From NCBI RefSeq assembly GCF_020379485.1, contig NW_026014884.1, forward strand, positions 704,480 to 768,479: DNA of 64,000 nucleotides, read 5' to 3'. Below, one piece after another: positions 43,201 to 53,231 of this stretch. Source of the stretch: Brassica napus. Taxonomy: Eukaryota; Streptophyta; Magnoliopsida; Brassicales; Brassicaceae. A program made the position numbers and the translations under genes. Below the pieces are notes generated by a model, which saw only the letters and a list, made by a program, of their open reading frames with translations, did no database searches and was not told the origin of the DNA. Every line of letters begins with the position of its first letter. Within the stretch, counting starts at the first letter, position 1.

Positions 43201-44773
43201 GATGAGCTTAGATGAAAGCAGTATACCAAGATCATATGAAGAAGCAATGCAGTATGAAGACTGGAAAGAATCAGTGAGTGATGAAGCCAATGCCATGATA
43301 AAGAATGACACTTGGTTTGAAAGTGAGTTACCAAAAGGGAAGAAGGCAGTAACAAGCAAGTGGATATTTACTATTAAGTATCTACCTGATGGAACCATTG
43401 ATAGAAAGAAGACAAGACTGGTGGCTAGAGGATACACTCAAACATATGGGGAAGACTACATTGATACCTTTGCTCCTGTTGCCAAGTTACATACAATAAG
43501 AATTGTATTGTCTCTTGCTGTGAATCTTGAGTGGGAGCTTTGGCAGATGGATGTGAAGAATGCATTTCTTCAAGGGGAACTAGAAGATGAAGTGTATATG
43601 TATCCACCACCAGGTCTTGAGCATCTTGTACAACCAGGGAATGTGTTGAGGCTCAAGAAAGCTATCTATGGGTTGAAGCAATCACCTAGAGCATGGTACA
43701 ACAAGCTGAGCACTACTTTAAATGGGCGTGGATTTAAGAAGTCAGAATTGGATCACACCCTTTTCACTCTCACTACACCTTCAGGTATCATCTGTCTACT
43801 TGTATATGTTGATGACATTATCATAACAGGTAGTGATAAGGCTGGTATAAAAGCCACAAAGGAGTTTTTGAAATCTGTGTTTGAAATCAAAGACTTAGGA
43901 GAGATGAAATACTTCCTTGGAATTGAGTTGTGTAGATCTAAGGAAGGATTGTTCATTTCCCAAAGGAAGTATACACTTGATCTTTTGAAAGATGCAGGTA
44001 TACAAGGAGATAAGACAGCAAAGATGCCCCTTGAAGATGGATACAAGATTCCACGTGAGGGGGAGATTGAAGATAGCAAGGCCTTCCATGATCCAAAGCT
44101 ATACAGGAAGCTGGTAGGGAAGCTCATCTATCTCACTATCACAAGACCAGACATATGCTTTGCTGTGAATCAAGTGAGCCAGCATATGCAAGTCCCAAAG
44201 GAACATCACTGGCGCATGGTGGAGAGACTTCTCTTGTATCTGAACGGGACATCAAGCCTTGGAGTGTGGATGGGATGTAACAAGAGTACTGAAGTGGTGG
44301 GATATTGTGACGCTGATTGGGCTGGAGATAGAGCAGACAGAAGATCAACCACCGGCTATTGTACATTCATTGGAGGCAACTTAGTGACTTGGAAGAGTAA
44401 GAAGCAGAAGGTGGTGTCCTGCTCAAGTGCTGAAGCTGAGTATAGAGCCATGCTGAAGCTTACCAATGAGTTGGTATGGATCAAAGGGATCTTGAAGCAT
44501 TTGGAGATAGAGCAAGCAACTCCAATGACCATGCATTGTGATAACCAAGCAGCTATACACATTGCAACTAACTCAGTCTTCCATGAGAGAACCAAGCACA
44601 TTGAAGTTGATTGCCACAAAGTGAGGCAGATGATTGTCTTGGGAGTGATCTTGCCATGCTATACAAGGAGTGAGGATCAACTTGCGGATGTGTTCACCAA
44701 GGCTGCAAGACAAAAGACTATGGAGTCCATTCATACCAGATTGGGACTCATAGATCTTTCTCCAAGGAGCTGA
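40250..44773 (+). CDS. Copia Gag-Pol polyprotein of element D
   Basis: The protein has 1507 residues from the ATG at 40250 (MEGIYKV), the first ATG followed by the conserved Gag start (VPVALKGSGNYLLWSRLVK); an in-frame TTG at 40166 lies in the primer region and is not a likely start. The CCHC knuckle is at residue 248, protease DSGAS at 421, the integrase zinc site from about 547, catalytic D603, D665 and E701 (35 residues between the last two), RT YVDD at 1186, and RNase H CDADWAGD near 1354, ending LGLIDLSPRS. The acidic linker between integrase and RT is family-specific. All key residues are present and there is no break. Confidence 0.96.
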   Translation: MEGIYKVITVPVALKGSGNYLLWSRLVKTAIGRLGLWSHITDEAPKPVAKVGEGGEGDGDQVAAAEKKWIQEDLMVLSVLQGSLEVHLLDAYSYCETPKHLWETLLKTFGNTTNLSRVFELKRAINNLAQEEEEFSKHLGKYRSLWSELETLRPSTIDQETLMERREQDQVFGLMLTLNPAFGDVIKHILRSPNLPSMEEVCAQLQKEEGTLGLFGGKGDVALSNKAEAIQANKAAYRGEERKFSGNCDHCKKPGHKRSQCWILHPHLKPAKFNKEREGRAHLSAETSEAGTSGAGSLDHAGESGGRAVAPHHQGVGKNMEHEVIRKSDIDALIKALKESGNTLRNTLGYSYAAHVLPRTCHKLLENLDTMRIESDSYRTFTTDRMPRNEFTLLDLISKLKLVSETPRNHIAQGIKPLIIDSGASHHMISDDSLIKNIEPAHGHVMIANGDRIRIRGVGDLKLFNKDSKALYMPEFTSNLLSVKRCTNDLQCNVIFSPNDVKFQDIESSKLIGQGVTKGDLYLLEDISRISSSSCLLSSVLSRGALWHSRLGHPHVRALSLMLPGVMFKNNDCEACILGKHCKTVFKRSTTIYDKCFDLIHSDVWTAPCLSRDNYKYFVTFIDEKSKYTWITLIKTKDRVLDAFKNFQSYVSNQYNAKIKIFRSDNGGEYTGNAFKNHLAQHGILHQTSCPYTPQQNGVAERKNRHLMEVARSMMFQMSVPKRFWSDAVITACYLINRIPTRILEDKAPFEVLNNNKPVLDHLRVFGCISYVLVPGEIRNKLEAKSIKAMMIGYSTTQKGYKCFVPETRRVLVSRDVKFFEEKSYYEDKDWKELEDLSQPSDRATSLRQILEGLGIGMSQESNEDQSPEVQEAEEPSHLDHEGGNGTEEVDESQGFAHHPDQSGVEPSSEERNELPEQGEVETTEVEAPEQTQTEVPLRRSTRLKRDASNWVNTRVYYNAQAVEHPSQAVCSFAYYPKEHCAFMMSLDESSIPRSYEEAMQYEDWKESVSDEANAMIKNDTWFESELPKGKKAVTSKWIFTIKYLPDGTIDRKKTRLVARGYTQTYGEDYIDTFAPVAKLHTIRIVLSLAVNLEWELWQMDVKNAFLQGELEDEVYMYPPPGLEHLVQPGNVLRLKKAIYGLKQSPRAWYNKLSTTLNGRGFKKSELDHTLFTLTTPSGIICLLVYVDDIIITGSDKAGIKATKEFLKSVFEIKDLGEMKYFLGIELCRSKEGLFISQRKYTLDLLKDAGIQGDKTAKMPLEDGYKIPREGEIEDSKAFHDPKLYRKLVGKLIYLTITRPDICFAVNQVSQHMQVPKEHHWRMVERLLLYLNGTSSLGVWMGCNKSTEVVGYCDADWAGDRADRRSTTGYCTFIGGNLVTWKSKKQKVVSCSSAEAEYRAMLKLTNELVWIKGILKHLEIEQATPMTMHCDNQAAIHIATNSVFHERTKHIEVDCHKVRQMIVLGVILPCYTRSEDQLADVFTKAARQKTMESIHTRLGLIDLSPRS

Positions 44774-44805
44774 TCCCCTTTGTCATGAGGTCTTTACTCT
44801 TTTTC

Positions 44806-44915
44806 CCTCATCAAGGTTTTGTCCCAATGGGTTTTCTTTGGTGAGGTTTTTAATGAGGAAGATCTCATGGCTGTTCCAAGCTTAACTAAGTTACTAAGTT
44901 AAGCTTGAGGGGGAG
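44806..44915 (+). other. 3' hairpins and polypurine tract of D
   Basis: Hairpin 1 pairs CCTCATCAAGG (44806-44816) with CTTTGGTGAGG (44836-44846), with G-U pairs. Hairpin 2 has 11-bp arms, CAAGCTTAACT (44877-44887) and AGTTAAGCTTG (44897-44907), different from A and B yet still fully paired. GAGGGGGAG abuts the LTR at 44916. Confidence 0.65.
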
Positions 44916-45495
44916 TGTTGAAATGAGCTGATCAATATATGAGAGAAGATGTCCTAAGGAGTTGAAGAAGAGATGAGATGGTGTGAAGGAATGGAAAAGA
45001 TGGGTTAGGGATCGACCAGGCCGTACAAGGCCGTACAGGCCGTACCATCCGTACCATGGTCGATCCATAACTCGCCCAAGTCATCTTTTACCCGAGTAAA
45101 AGGAGTTAACGGCCAAAGGGGATTTTACCATGAAGAGATGACCGTTTGGATGGCTAAGGGAGCTGGGTCTTATCCACACAGGCTGGAACAGGCTGTAAAG
45201 GCAAAAGGAACCTGGTCCAAGATGCCTTTAAACGTGTGACAGCTCCCATTGGATCAAGTTTGAATTAAAGCAACCTTATCCTTGACCTCACATGCTTAGT
45301 CTCTCTGAAACCCTTGTATCTGATCTTATATATTGTAAACTCTGTCTTGATTAATAAGATAACTCGATTTGATGATAATCTCTCTCTAGTTCATCATGTT
45401 TCTCTTTTACATATCATAAATCATCCCATCTTCCCTTAATCTCACCATAATCTCTTTCTAAACTCTCAATACCTGTTCTCATCTCTAAAATCACA
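44916..45495 (+). repeat. Element D 3' LTR
   Basis: It is 580 bp; I find no difference from the 5' LTR. The GTAC cluster is at 45021-45055. Confidence 0.95.
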
Positions 45496-45555
45496 CTGTA
45501 AGCCAAGTATACTTAGACTTCTCGTCAATGAATGTCACAAAGTACTTCTGGCTAT

Positions 45556-46156
45556 TGATAGTTTTAATGATGTTAAGAGTAATCTGAGTGTTTAGAGAAG
45601 ATTAGAATGAGTTTAGAAAAGATTAAAGTCTGAAATAAGATTTGGAGTCTAGAGAGAGTTTTAGAGAGACTAAGAGAGACTCATAACTTGCTTGATTGTA
45701 TTAATGAGAGTGTTTACAACTTTATAAGAGAAGAGACAAGGGTTTTCGTAGCTAAGAGGATAAGGTAAGCATGTGGAGTCAAAGGCCATTTCAAACTTGT
45801 CCAATGAGGTGAGCCGCGCGTGTGAGCCTTCATTAGCTGGCTCATACCTTTTGCTTTTCCGTGTCCAGCTGTGCCAGCCTGTCCAAGACTCTCCCTTATC
45901 CTTTCCAACGGTCTGATCCATCCACAAATGCCAAGGTAACTTCTCCTCTTTACTTAAGTAACTCGGATAACTTATGGTGAGGTTTGGTTGAGCTTTGGTC
46001 GATCCTATCTTGTACGGCCTGTCCTGTCATGTACGGCCATGTACGGCCTTGTACGGACAGGCTGATCCCAAAGCTCCCAAACCTTCCTATCCTTCCTCTT
46101 CTTCATTCTACTCAACCCTCATCTCCATTCTTCACTTGACACTCTTCATCTCAACA
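45556..46156 (-). repeat. Element F 3' LTR
   Basis: It is 601 bp. Four TGTACGG lie in 46011-46057 and TCCAACGGTC at 45904-45913. The 3' hairpins follow: CAAGCTTAG/CTAAGCTTG (46165-46194) and CCTCACTAAGG/CCTTAATGAGG (46224-46264). Confidence 0.94.
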
Positions 46157-48161
46157 CTCCCCCTCAAGCTTAGCTTTGTGAAAGACTAAGCTTGGACAGC
46201 CATGAGATCTTCCTCATTAAAAACCTCACTAAGGAAAACCCATTGGGACAAAACCTTAATGAGGGAAAAAGAGTAAAGATCTCATGACTAAGGGGATCAG
46301 CTGCTTCTCTTCCCAAGATCAATGAGGCCCAATCTGATATGAATGGACTCCATTGTCTTTTGCCTTGCAGCCTTGGTGAATACATCAGCCAACTGATCTT
46401 CACTCCTAGTATAACATGGCAAGATGACTCCTAGGACAATCATCTGCCTCACCTTGTGGCAATCAACCTCAATGTGCTTTGTTCTCTCATGGAACACCGA
46501 GTTGGAGGCTATGTGAATGGCGGCCTGGTTGTCACAATGCATTGTCATTGGAGTGTCTTGTGCTATCTCCAAATGCTTCAAGATGCCCTTGATCCAAACT
46601 AGCTCGTTTGTAAGCTTCAGCATGGCTCTATATTCAGCTTCTGCACTAGAGCATGACACCACCTTCTGTTTCTTACTCTTCCAAGTCACCAAGTTGCCTC
46701 CAATGAATGTGCAATAGCCGGTTGTTGATCTTCTGTCAGCTCTATCACCTGCCCAATCAGCATCACAATAGCCCACCACTTCTGTGCTTCCATTGCACCC
46801 CATCCATACACCTTGATCCGGCGAGCCATTTAGATACATCAGCAACCTCTCCACCATACGCCAATGATGTTCCTTGGGAAGCTGCATGTGTTGACTCACC
46901 TGATTCACAGCAAAGCATATATCAGGTCTTGTGATGGTTAGATAAATCAATTTTCCAACAAGTTTTCTATAGAGTTTAGGATCATGAAATGGCTTGCTGT
47001 CTTCAATCTCCCCCTCTCTTGGTACTTTGTAGCCATCCTCCATTGGCATTCTTGCTGTCTTGCCTCCATAAGCACCTGCATCTTTCAAAAGATCAAGTGT
47101 ATACTTCCTTTGGGACATGAACAAACCTTCCTTGGATCTACAAATCTCAATTCCAAGAAAGTATTTCATTTCTCCCAAGTCTTTTATTTCAAACATAGAC
47201 TTTAGAAACTCCTTGGTTGCTTTGATACCTTCTTTATCACTTCCTGTGATAATGATATCATCCACATACACAAGGAGAGCAACCATACCTGAGGGTGTAG
47301 TAAGGGTAAAGAGAGTATGGTCCAATTCTGACTTCCTAAAGCCTCGGCCATTCAGAGTTGTGCTCAGCTTGTTGTACCATGCTCTTGGTGATTGCTTCAG
47401 CCCATAGATAGCCTTCTTTAACCTCAGTACATTCCCTCTCTTCACTAGATGTTCAAGACCTGGTGGAGGATACATATAGACTTCATCCTCAAGTTCTCCT
47501 TGTAGAAATGCATTCTTCACATCCATTTGCCACAATCCCCATCCAAGGTTCACAGCCAAGCTTAAAACAATTCTAATTGTGTGTAGCTTGGCTACTGGTG
47601 CAAATGTCTCAATGTAATCCTCTCCATATGTCTGAGTAAACCCTCTTGCTACTAGTCTAGTTTTCTTCCTCTCAATCGACCCATCAGCCTTGTACTTGAT
47701 TGTAAAGATCCATCTACTAGACACTGCCTTCTTCCCTTTTGGTAGTTCACTCTCATACCATGTATCATTCTTTATCATAGCTCCTGCCTCAGCTCCTACT
47801 GATTCCTTCCACTCCTTATCCTCCATTGCCTCTTCATAGCTTCTTGGAATGTGATTCTCATTCAAGTTTACCATAAATGCACAATGTGCTTCTGGATATT
47901 GACTGAAAGAACACACGGCCTGAGTAGGATGCTCCACAGCTTGGGCATTGTAGTACACTCTCGTGTTTACCCAACTGGAAGGGTCCTTTCTCAGCCTTGT
48001 ACTTCTTCTTAACATTGGCCCTTCTTGTGCCATCTCTTGTTCTTCTTCTTGTGACAACATTTCGGATCTTTCTTCTCCTAGCTGACTTGCTTCAGCTCCC
48101 TCTTCCCTTAGCTGATCATTAGCTTCTTCTTGTTGATCATCTGATTCCACACCTTGATCAT

Positions 48162-49186
48162 TATGAGATTTAAGAGTACTCAGGTTGTATGTGTGTATGA
48201 AACCCAAATGGGTAAAGAGAGAGAGAGAGCTTGGAAGCGATTTGAGAGAAAGGAAGTTTAATGAGTGTTTGTGTGTCTAAGTGTTTAAGAGATTAGTGAC
48301 CAGACTGAGAACGTGTATAGATATTCAGGATGAGAGACTAGAGAGACTAAGAGAAAGTGTTTCAGATTAGAGAAGGAGAAGGGAAACCCCCTTACTCACT
48401 TAAGGGTTACAAAAACGTCCACACATAGCCTTTATATAGGCTTTACAAGTTTGCAATCATAAACCCTTAATCTAATGGCTAAAAATGACTTGAGAATGAA
48501 TGGCTAGGATGTAGTCTTGGATCTGGTCTTCACAATCTTGGTGATGGTCTCTGATTGGCTAAAGGAATCTGGTAAGAGAAGCTTGGATGGTTCAGATTGC
48601 CCATGTTTGAAATGGATGGATAAGATGGAGCCTTGTGGTGTTCCATGGTCAAAAGGTGCTTTACCTTTTGACCAGCTACTTTCCAGCTAGCAACAGGTCA
48701 CGCCCAGCTCCTCTCTTATCCATTCCCAACAGTCACAAGCTCAGATAACTCCTCCTTGCTCCCTAAGTTTGCACATTTCCATTTCGGGTCAATCCGGGTA
48801 AAGTGATACGGCCTGCTCATCCGTACGGTTGATGGTACGGACCTGATGTCCGTACCTCGCCCTATATTTGCACAAGTTCACCAAGCTTCTTCAATAGATG
48901 AACCAGATCATGCTTTGGGTCGCCCTAACTTTGCACGGTCCGTTCGTACCGTCTGAACCTCGGGACGCCCTATCTTTGCACCATCACCCAACTATCTCCA
49001 AATGGTGCCTAAGTCCCTCCTGGACTTAAACACTATCTTTGTACAGCCTTCATGACTCTTCTAGACTTCTCTAAATCCTCATGAAGCCTTGATAGACAAT
49101 CTCTTAAGATCTTGTCCCTATCTTTGCACCAGACCCAAACTCCTCCATACTTCTCCTTTGGCTCCATTTCACTCTTCAAGTCAACA
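48162..49186 (-). repeat. Element G 3' LTR
   Basis: It is 1025 bp. Differences from the 5' LTR are a GA-repeat length change near 48215, one base in a GAAACCCCC run, and two substitutions near 49009 and 49159. It holds GTAC sites (48807-48855) and six 14-bp repeats. Confidence 0.93.
48761..49129 (-). repeat. Six dispersed copies of CCCTATCTTTGCAC
   Basis: Copies start at 48761, 48860, 48923, 48968, 49031 and 49116, with up to a few mismatches, spaced 45-99 bases. On the element strand the motif is GTGCAAAGATAGGG. The LTR at 1-843 keeps four (508, 627, 690, 774). Function unknown; the position in U3 suggests regulatory sites. Confidence 0.7.
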
Positions 49187-49450
49187 CTCCCCCTCAAGCT
49201 TGACTTTAGGAGATCCTAAGCCAAGCTTGGAACTCTGAAGAGTCTCCCTCATTAAAAACCTTACAAGGAAAACCCATTGGGACAAAACCTTGCAAGGGAA
49301 AAAGAGTAGAGCTCTCCAAAGCCTAGGGATTGGCCAGTGAGCTCTTGTGCCTTAGAACCAATGTGGTTAGACACAAGAAGCTCTGGATCACGGTCTAATA
49401 GGTGCAGCAACTCTTCACAGCTTTGCCTACACTTCACACTTCAGCTTCAC

Positions 49451-49657
49451 CTCTTCATGGAACCGGTTTGAAGTCTCCCCCTCTCAACTGACTTCACAGC
49501 CATCATAGAGAAGCTAGGACACGACCAGATCATCTTCAAAACACCAGTGAGGCTGATCAATCACTTCACACACGGCTTGCCTTCTTCATCGACCAGGTTT
49601 GGAATCTCCCCCTCTCAACAGACTTACAGCCTCTTTAGAGAAGCTAAGAGATGACCC
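49451..49657. repeat. 130-bp-spaced duplication in G interior
   Basis: A block with TCTCCCCCTCTCAAC...ACAGCC...AGAGAAGCTA occurs at about 49451-49526 and again at 49581-49657. Confidence 0.7.
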
Positions 49658-50320
49658 GAAACTGTTTAATGAGGCATCAAGCAATGGTACCTGATACATT
49701 ATCCCAAAGGTGCATCAGTACCTATCAAAACCAAGAAAATGAATATCCTGCATCACACTTGATGCACACAATCTCACAATTCAATCATAATCATTTTAAG
49801 TATCTTTTCACGCACAAGCAATGAATAAGATGAATGAAGAAGATTTGAAGAAAGAGTTTAAAAGTCTAAGGGAACTTCCCTTGTGTTTTTGTGAGTTTCC
49901 TAACTCGGCCAATGCACCATCTTCATGGCATCATCAACTTCTTGGAAAGGCAGAATGGATTCATCAGCTTCTCCTCAATCACCTCTCATTGAAGCCGCAT
50001 TGATGGAGAGCCTTCTTCCTCACTCGCCAAGGCTGCTCTGAACAGCCTCTTGCCTAGACACGCCACTGACTTGGTCCGGTTGATGATCCTTGTAGAAGCT
50101 TTTGCAAAAGACTTGTTACTGACCATGGATCATATGCATTAAGACTCCCCCTCAAGCTTAGAACCGAGACTAGAAGGAGCTAAGCTTGTGATGATCCTAT
50201 GCATCTCCATGGTCTAATAACTATCATCTTTCATGATAGCTTTCTTCTTGTGAGTTTACTCTCTTCCTTAACCAGAAACTAGGGTGTTTGAATCACCATA
50301 GAGAGTCTCACAAGACACAC

Positions 50321-50482
50321 CTCTCATTGCATAATGACCCATGCTACACTTCCTGTAGACTAAGGACTAGATATGTCCAATGGTATTATGCAATGGCCAT
50401 CTCTCATTGCATATTCTATCACACTACACTTCCTGTAGATTATGGACTAACATGTCCTAGTGATGATATGCAATGGCACAAG
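50321..50482. repeat. 80-bp tandem duplication in G interior
   Basis: CTCTCATTGCATA...CTACACTTCCTGTAGA...ATGCAATGGC occurs at 50321-50400 and 50401-50482, diverged. Confidence 0.75.
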
Positions 50483-53231
50483 ACCTTTGTCTTTACATTC
50501 TTGGTTGTTGGCGAGTTACATGTATCACATTCCTTGTGTACCTAACACCACCACAACTCAATGCAAGATCAGATCATCCCATTGGAATCAAACCAAGATT
50601 ATCCAGCCTGTTTGATCACCAATGCCACAATAATATATGATACTTGAAATAAGCTAGACAATCAAGACAATCAAGCAAAGACAATCAATTCAGTTTTTTT
50701 TTTTTTTTTTTTAAATGCAACAATAAATGAATGCATTAGGTTACATACTCACTATATGAATGAAATAGATTTAACCCAAATGAAACACAAGCCTAGATGA
50801 TACTTATGCAATCAAGGCGACAAGAGTGACTCAATTCATGCTTATGCTCACTAGTTTTATCAAAGCCAATGATTCAAATAGCTTAGACATACTTCTAAAT
50901 GCTTATAAGACATCACTGATGGATTTAACTATGGCATAGCAACAATCAGAACTGGACTGAATCAAGACAAGTAGATTTCAATCTCTAACAATGACAATGC
51001 AAGTTCTATTTTAAGTTCTCTAAATGCAATGCAAGCTTATCAGTACATTTGCAATTTAGGCTCATTTTTAAATGCATTACTACATGAATGCACAATCTTA
51101 AAGCTTTAGCTATATGAATGCAACAGGTTCAATCCATGAGCCATATCAAGGCTATGCACAACAGTTTCAATCAAAACCAATGATGCAAGCAACTTAGACA
51201 ATTTCTAATTGATGCAAGACTTTCATCAATGGATTAAACATAGGCACTAGTATCAGATAACAACAGGATTGAACTTAGACAGTATGAGACGTGCTTATGT
51301 ATGCAAAATAGCTTATCAATCATGATGCAAGCAGCAGAGACATTCTACTCAATTCTACAACACATTCATGATGATTTCAAGCTATGGCAATACACAAGAC
51401 AATGCAATGAACAGAACATGAGATTTTGGGACTCTAGACATTACTTAATATCAATAAGACAATGCAGCAGCAAAATATTTTCAAAACAATTAGCCTAGAC
51501 ATTCTACTAGAAGTTATAAACTCTTAATGTAAATTAGGGAAAGCACAGAGTATAATCAAGAGATAGACCTATCAAGACATATTAAAATAGATGAGACTAG
51601 GTTTACTCCCTTGTTTAAGATGGTGAGGAGTGGTCTCTTCATTTCGCCACTTGAGTCCTCACTTGCTAAGCTTAACAGCTTCTCCTTTCATCACACAAGC
51701 TCACTAACAACCTTGTGGGAACACCTCCATCTTCTTCAGACTTGATGCTTACTTCCCCACTTAACCACCATTGCACTGAGGAGATACCTCAGCTTACTCT
51801 CCAAGTACTTCTTATTAGAAGCTCATTGAGTCGCTTTCTTCTTCCCTCTACTTCGGCTGCATCTACACATGATCAGCTTGCAATGGCCTTGAGGAACCAG
51901 GTCATTGAGCTTAGAGGATCTTCTGATAGCTCACTTGAATCCTCACCTCAAACTTGACTTAGTGTAGGTGCAAGCTTGAAGTGAGCCTCAATGAGACTTC
52001 AAACCGGGAGCGCATCACTACCTACAGCTGCGCTTAACCCAACCGATCTGCCATTGCCTTCAGCTCCAATGCCTTCAGGTCATCAGTCTCCCCAAGACTT
52101 AGGTGATGACCTTTACTTGTGTGTCTCCATGAACCAGGAGCACATCACTATCACTAGCTGCGCTATCTTAACCGGCCATACACACAAGTCTTTCTCCATT
52201 GCTTTAACAATGGCAAAGTCTTCCTCTTCTACTTGGGTGGATGGTGAGCAAAGAACACTTCTTGTGAACCTGAAACACCACTCAAACTCCAGCAAAGATA
52301 AGACACAAAGGTATTGGAATCAATCCTTGAAATATCATCAAGGTTGATCACCAATATCACAAGCATTGCAACAGATTACACAAGACATATTCAAGTTCTA
52401 ATCTTTGCAAGCAATTTCTCTAAGTATATGCAAGATCTAAACAGATTCAATACAAGTTACTTAGGCCATTTTTACTTCTGCCTTAACTGCATCTTAGACT
52501 TGAATCCAAGTGCATCAACCTAAGGCAGCAACAACACTCTAAGCTTTATTATACTACTCGGTTTCAATCAATGAAAGTAACCAGGATCAGACACATCTAG
52601 TATCCTATACAATCATTGTAGAACCGAGGCAAGCTTTACAACTCTCAATCACCATTCACAACTCTCAAGTATCTTGGGACAGATTCTAAACATTTCATAT
52701 CTAGCAATCTTTAAACATCCACAAGTTTTCAATCACATCACAACATCACAACCTGTTCATACACTCAAGCTTTATACAAGAGAAAGAGATTTCCTTACAG
52801 CCAAGGAACTAGTGTTAGTTCCTTGAAACTCCTTAGTACATGGGAAGATCCGAGCTGTTGGTGTCAACTCCTACATCTCCTTCTTTCATGGACCTTTCTC
52901 TTGAACCCACCATGCCTAAGACACCTCCTCTCTTCATTTTTGAGTCGCCATACCAGGTACAAGTTGAAAGCTTTCACCTTTCTTCTTGGACAGTGAATGG
53001 GAATGGCTTGGACATGCTTCCAATGGCCTTCTTTCTTCAGGACGACCATGAGAGAGTGGAGAACGACCAAGAACAGCTTCTGGACGCCATTGATGAGCAC
53101 ACCTTCTTCTTGAAGAGGTTGAACAGCCAAATGAACATGAAGCTTCTTCTTGGTTTGGAAATGGCATGGGAGTGAGCTTTGAGCTTAGGGGAAGCTGGAA
53201 CCAAGTTCTAATGAACCTGGCTCTGATACCA

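Larger units (their letters stand above)
39570..45495 (+). mobile_element. Element D: complete copia, intact, LTRs without visible difference
   Basis: The element is 5926 bp with 580-bp LTRs (TG...CA) that appear identical. Flanks are ATGTA (39565-39569) and CTGTA (45496-45500), a target duplication with one mismatch; the uninterrupted target in element I reads ATGTA. The primer site is 40150-40167. It is nested in integrase of B2. It is the best candidate here for a recently active, autonomous element. Confidence 0.94.
49187..53231 (-). other. Non-coding interior of G
   Basis: No family-level coding match was found. It has hairpins CCTTACAAGG/CCTTGCAAGG (49259-49297) and the CAAGCTTG pair (49195-49229), and diverged internal duplications (49451-49657, 50321-50482, 50729-51250, 52001-52175). 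There is a T run at about 50695 and a second CTCCCCCTCAAGCTTAG site at about 50145. Short frames near 52840-53175 are shifted by indels in G2, arguing against a protein. Confidence 0.75.

Noticed and set aside
48761..49129. CRISPR-like spaced repeats
   Set aside because: The 14-bp copies are imperfect, unevenly spaced and inside an LTR of a plant retrotransposon.
52840..53175. Possible protein gene in the G interior
   Set aside because: Frames on both strands are short, and the homologous stretch in G2 (63020-63387) has indels that shift every frame.
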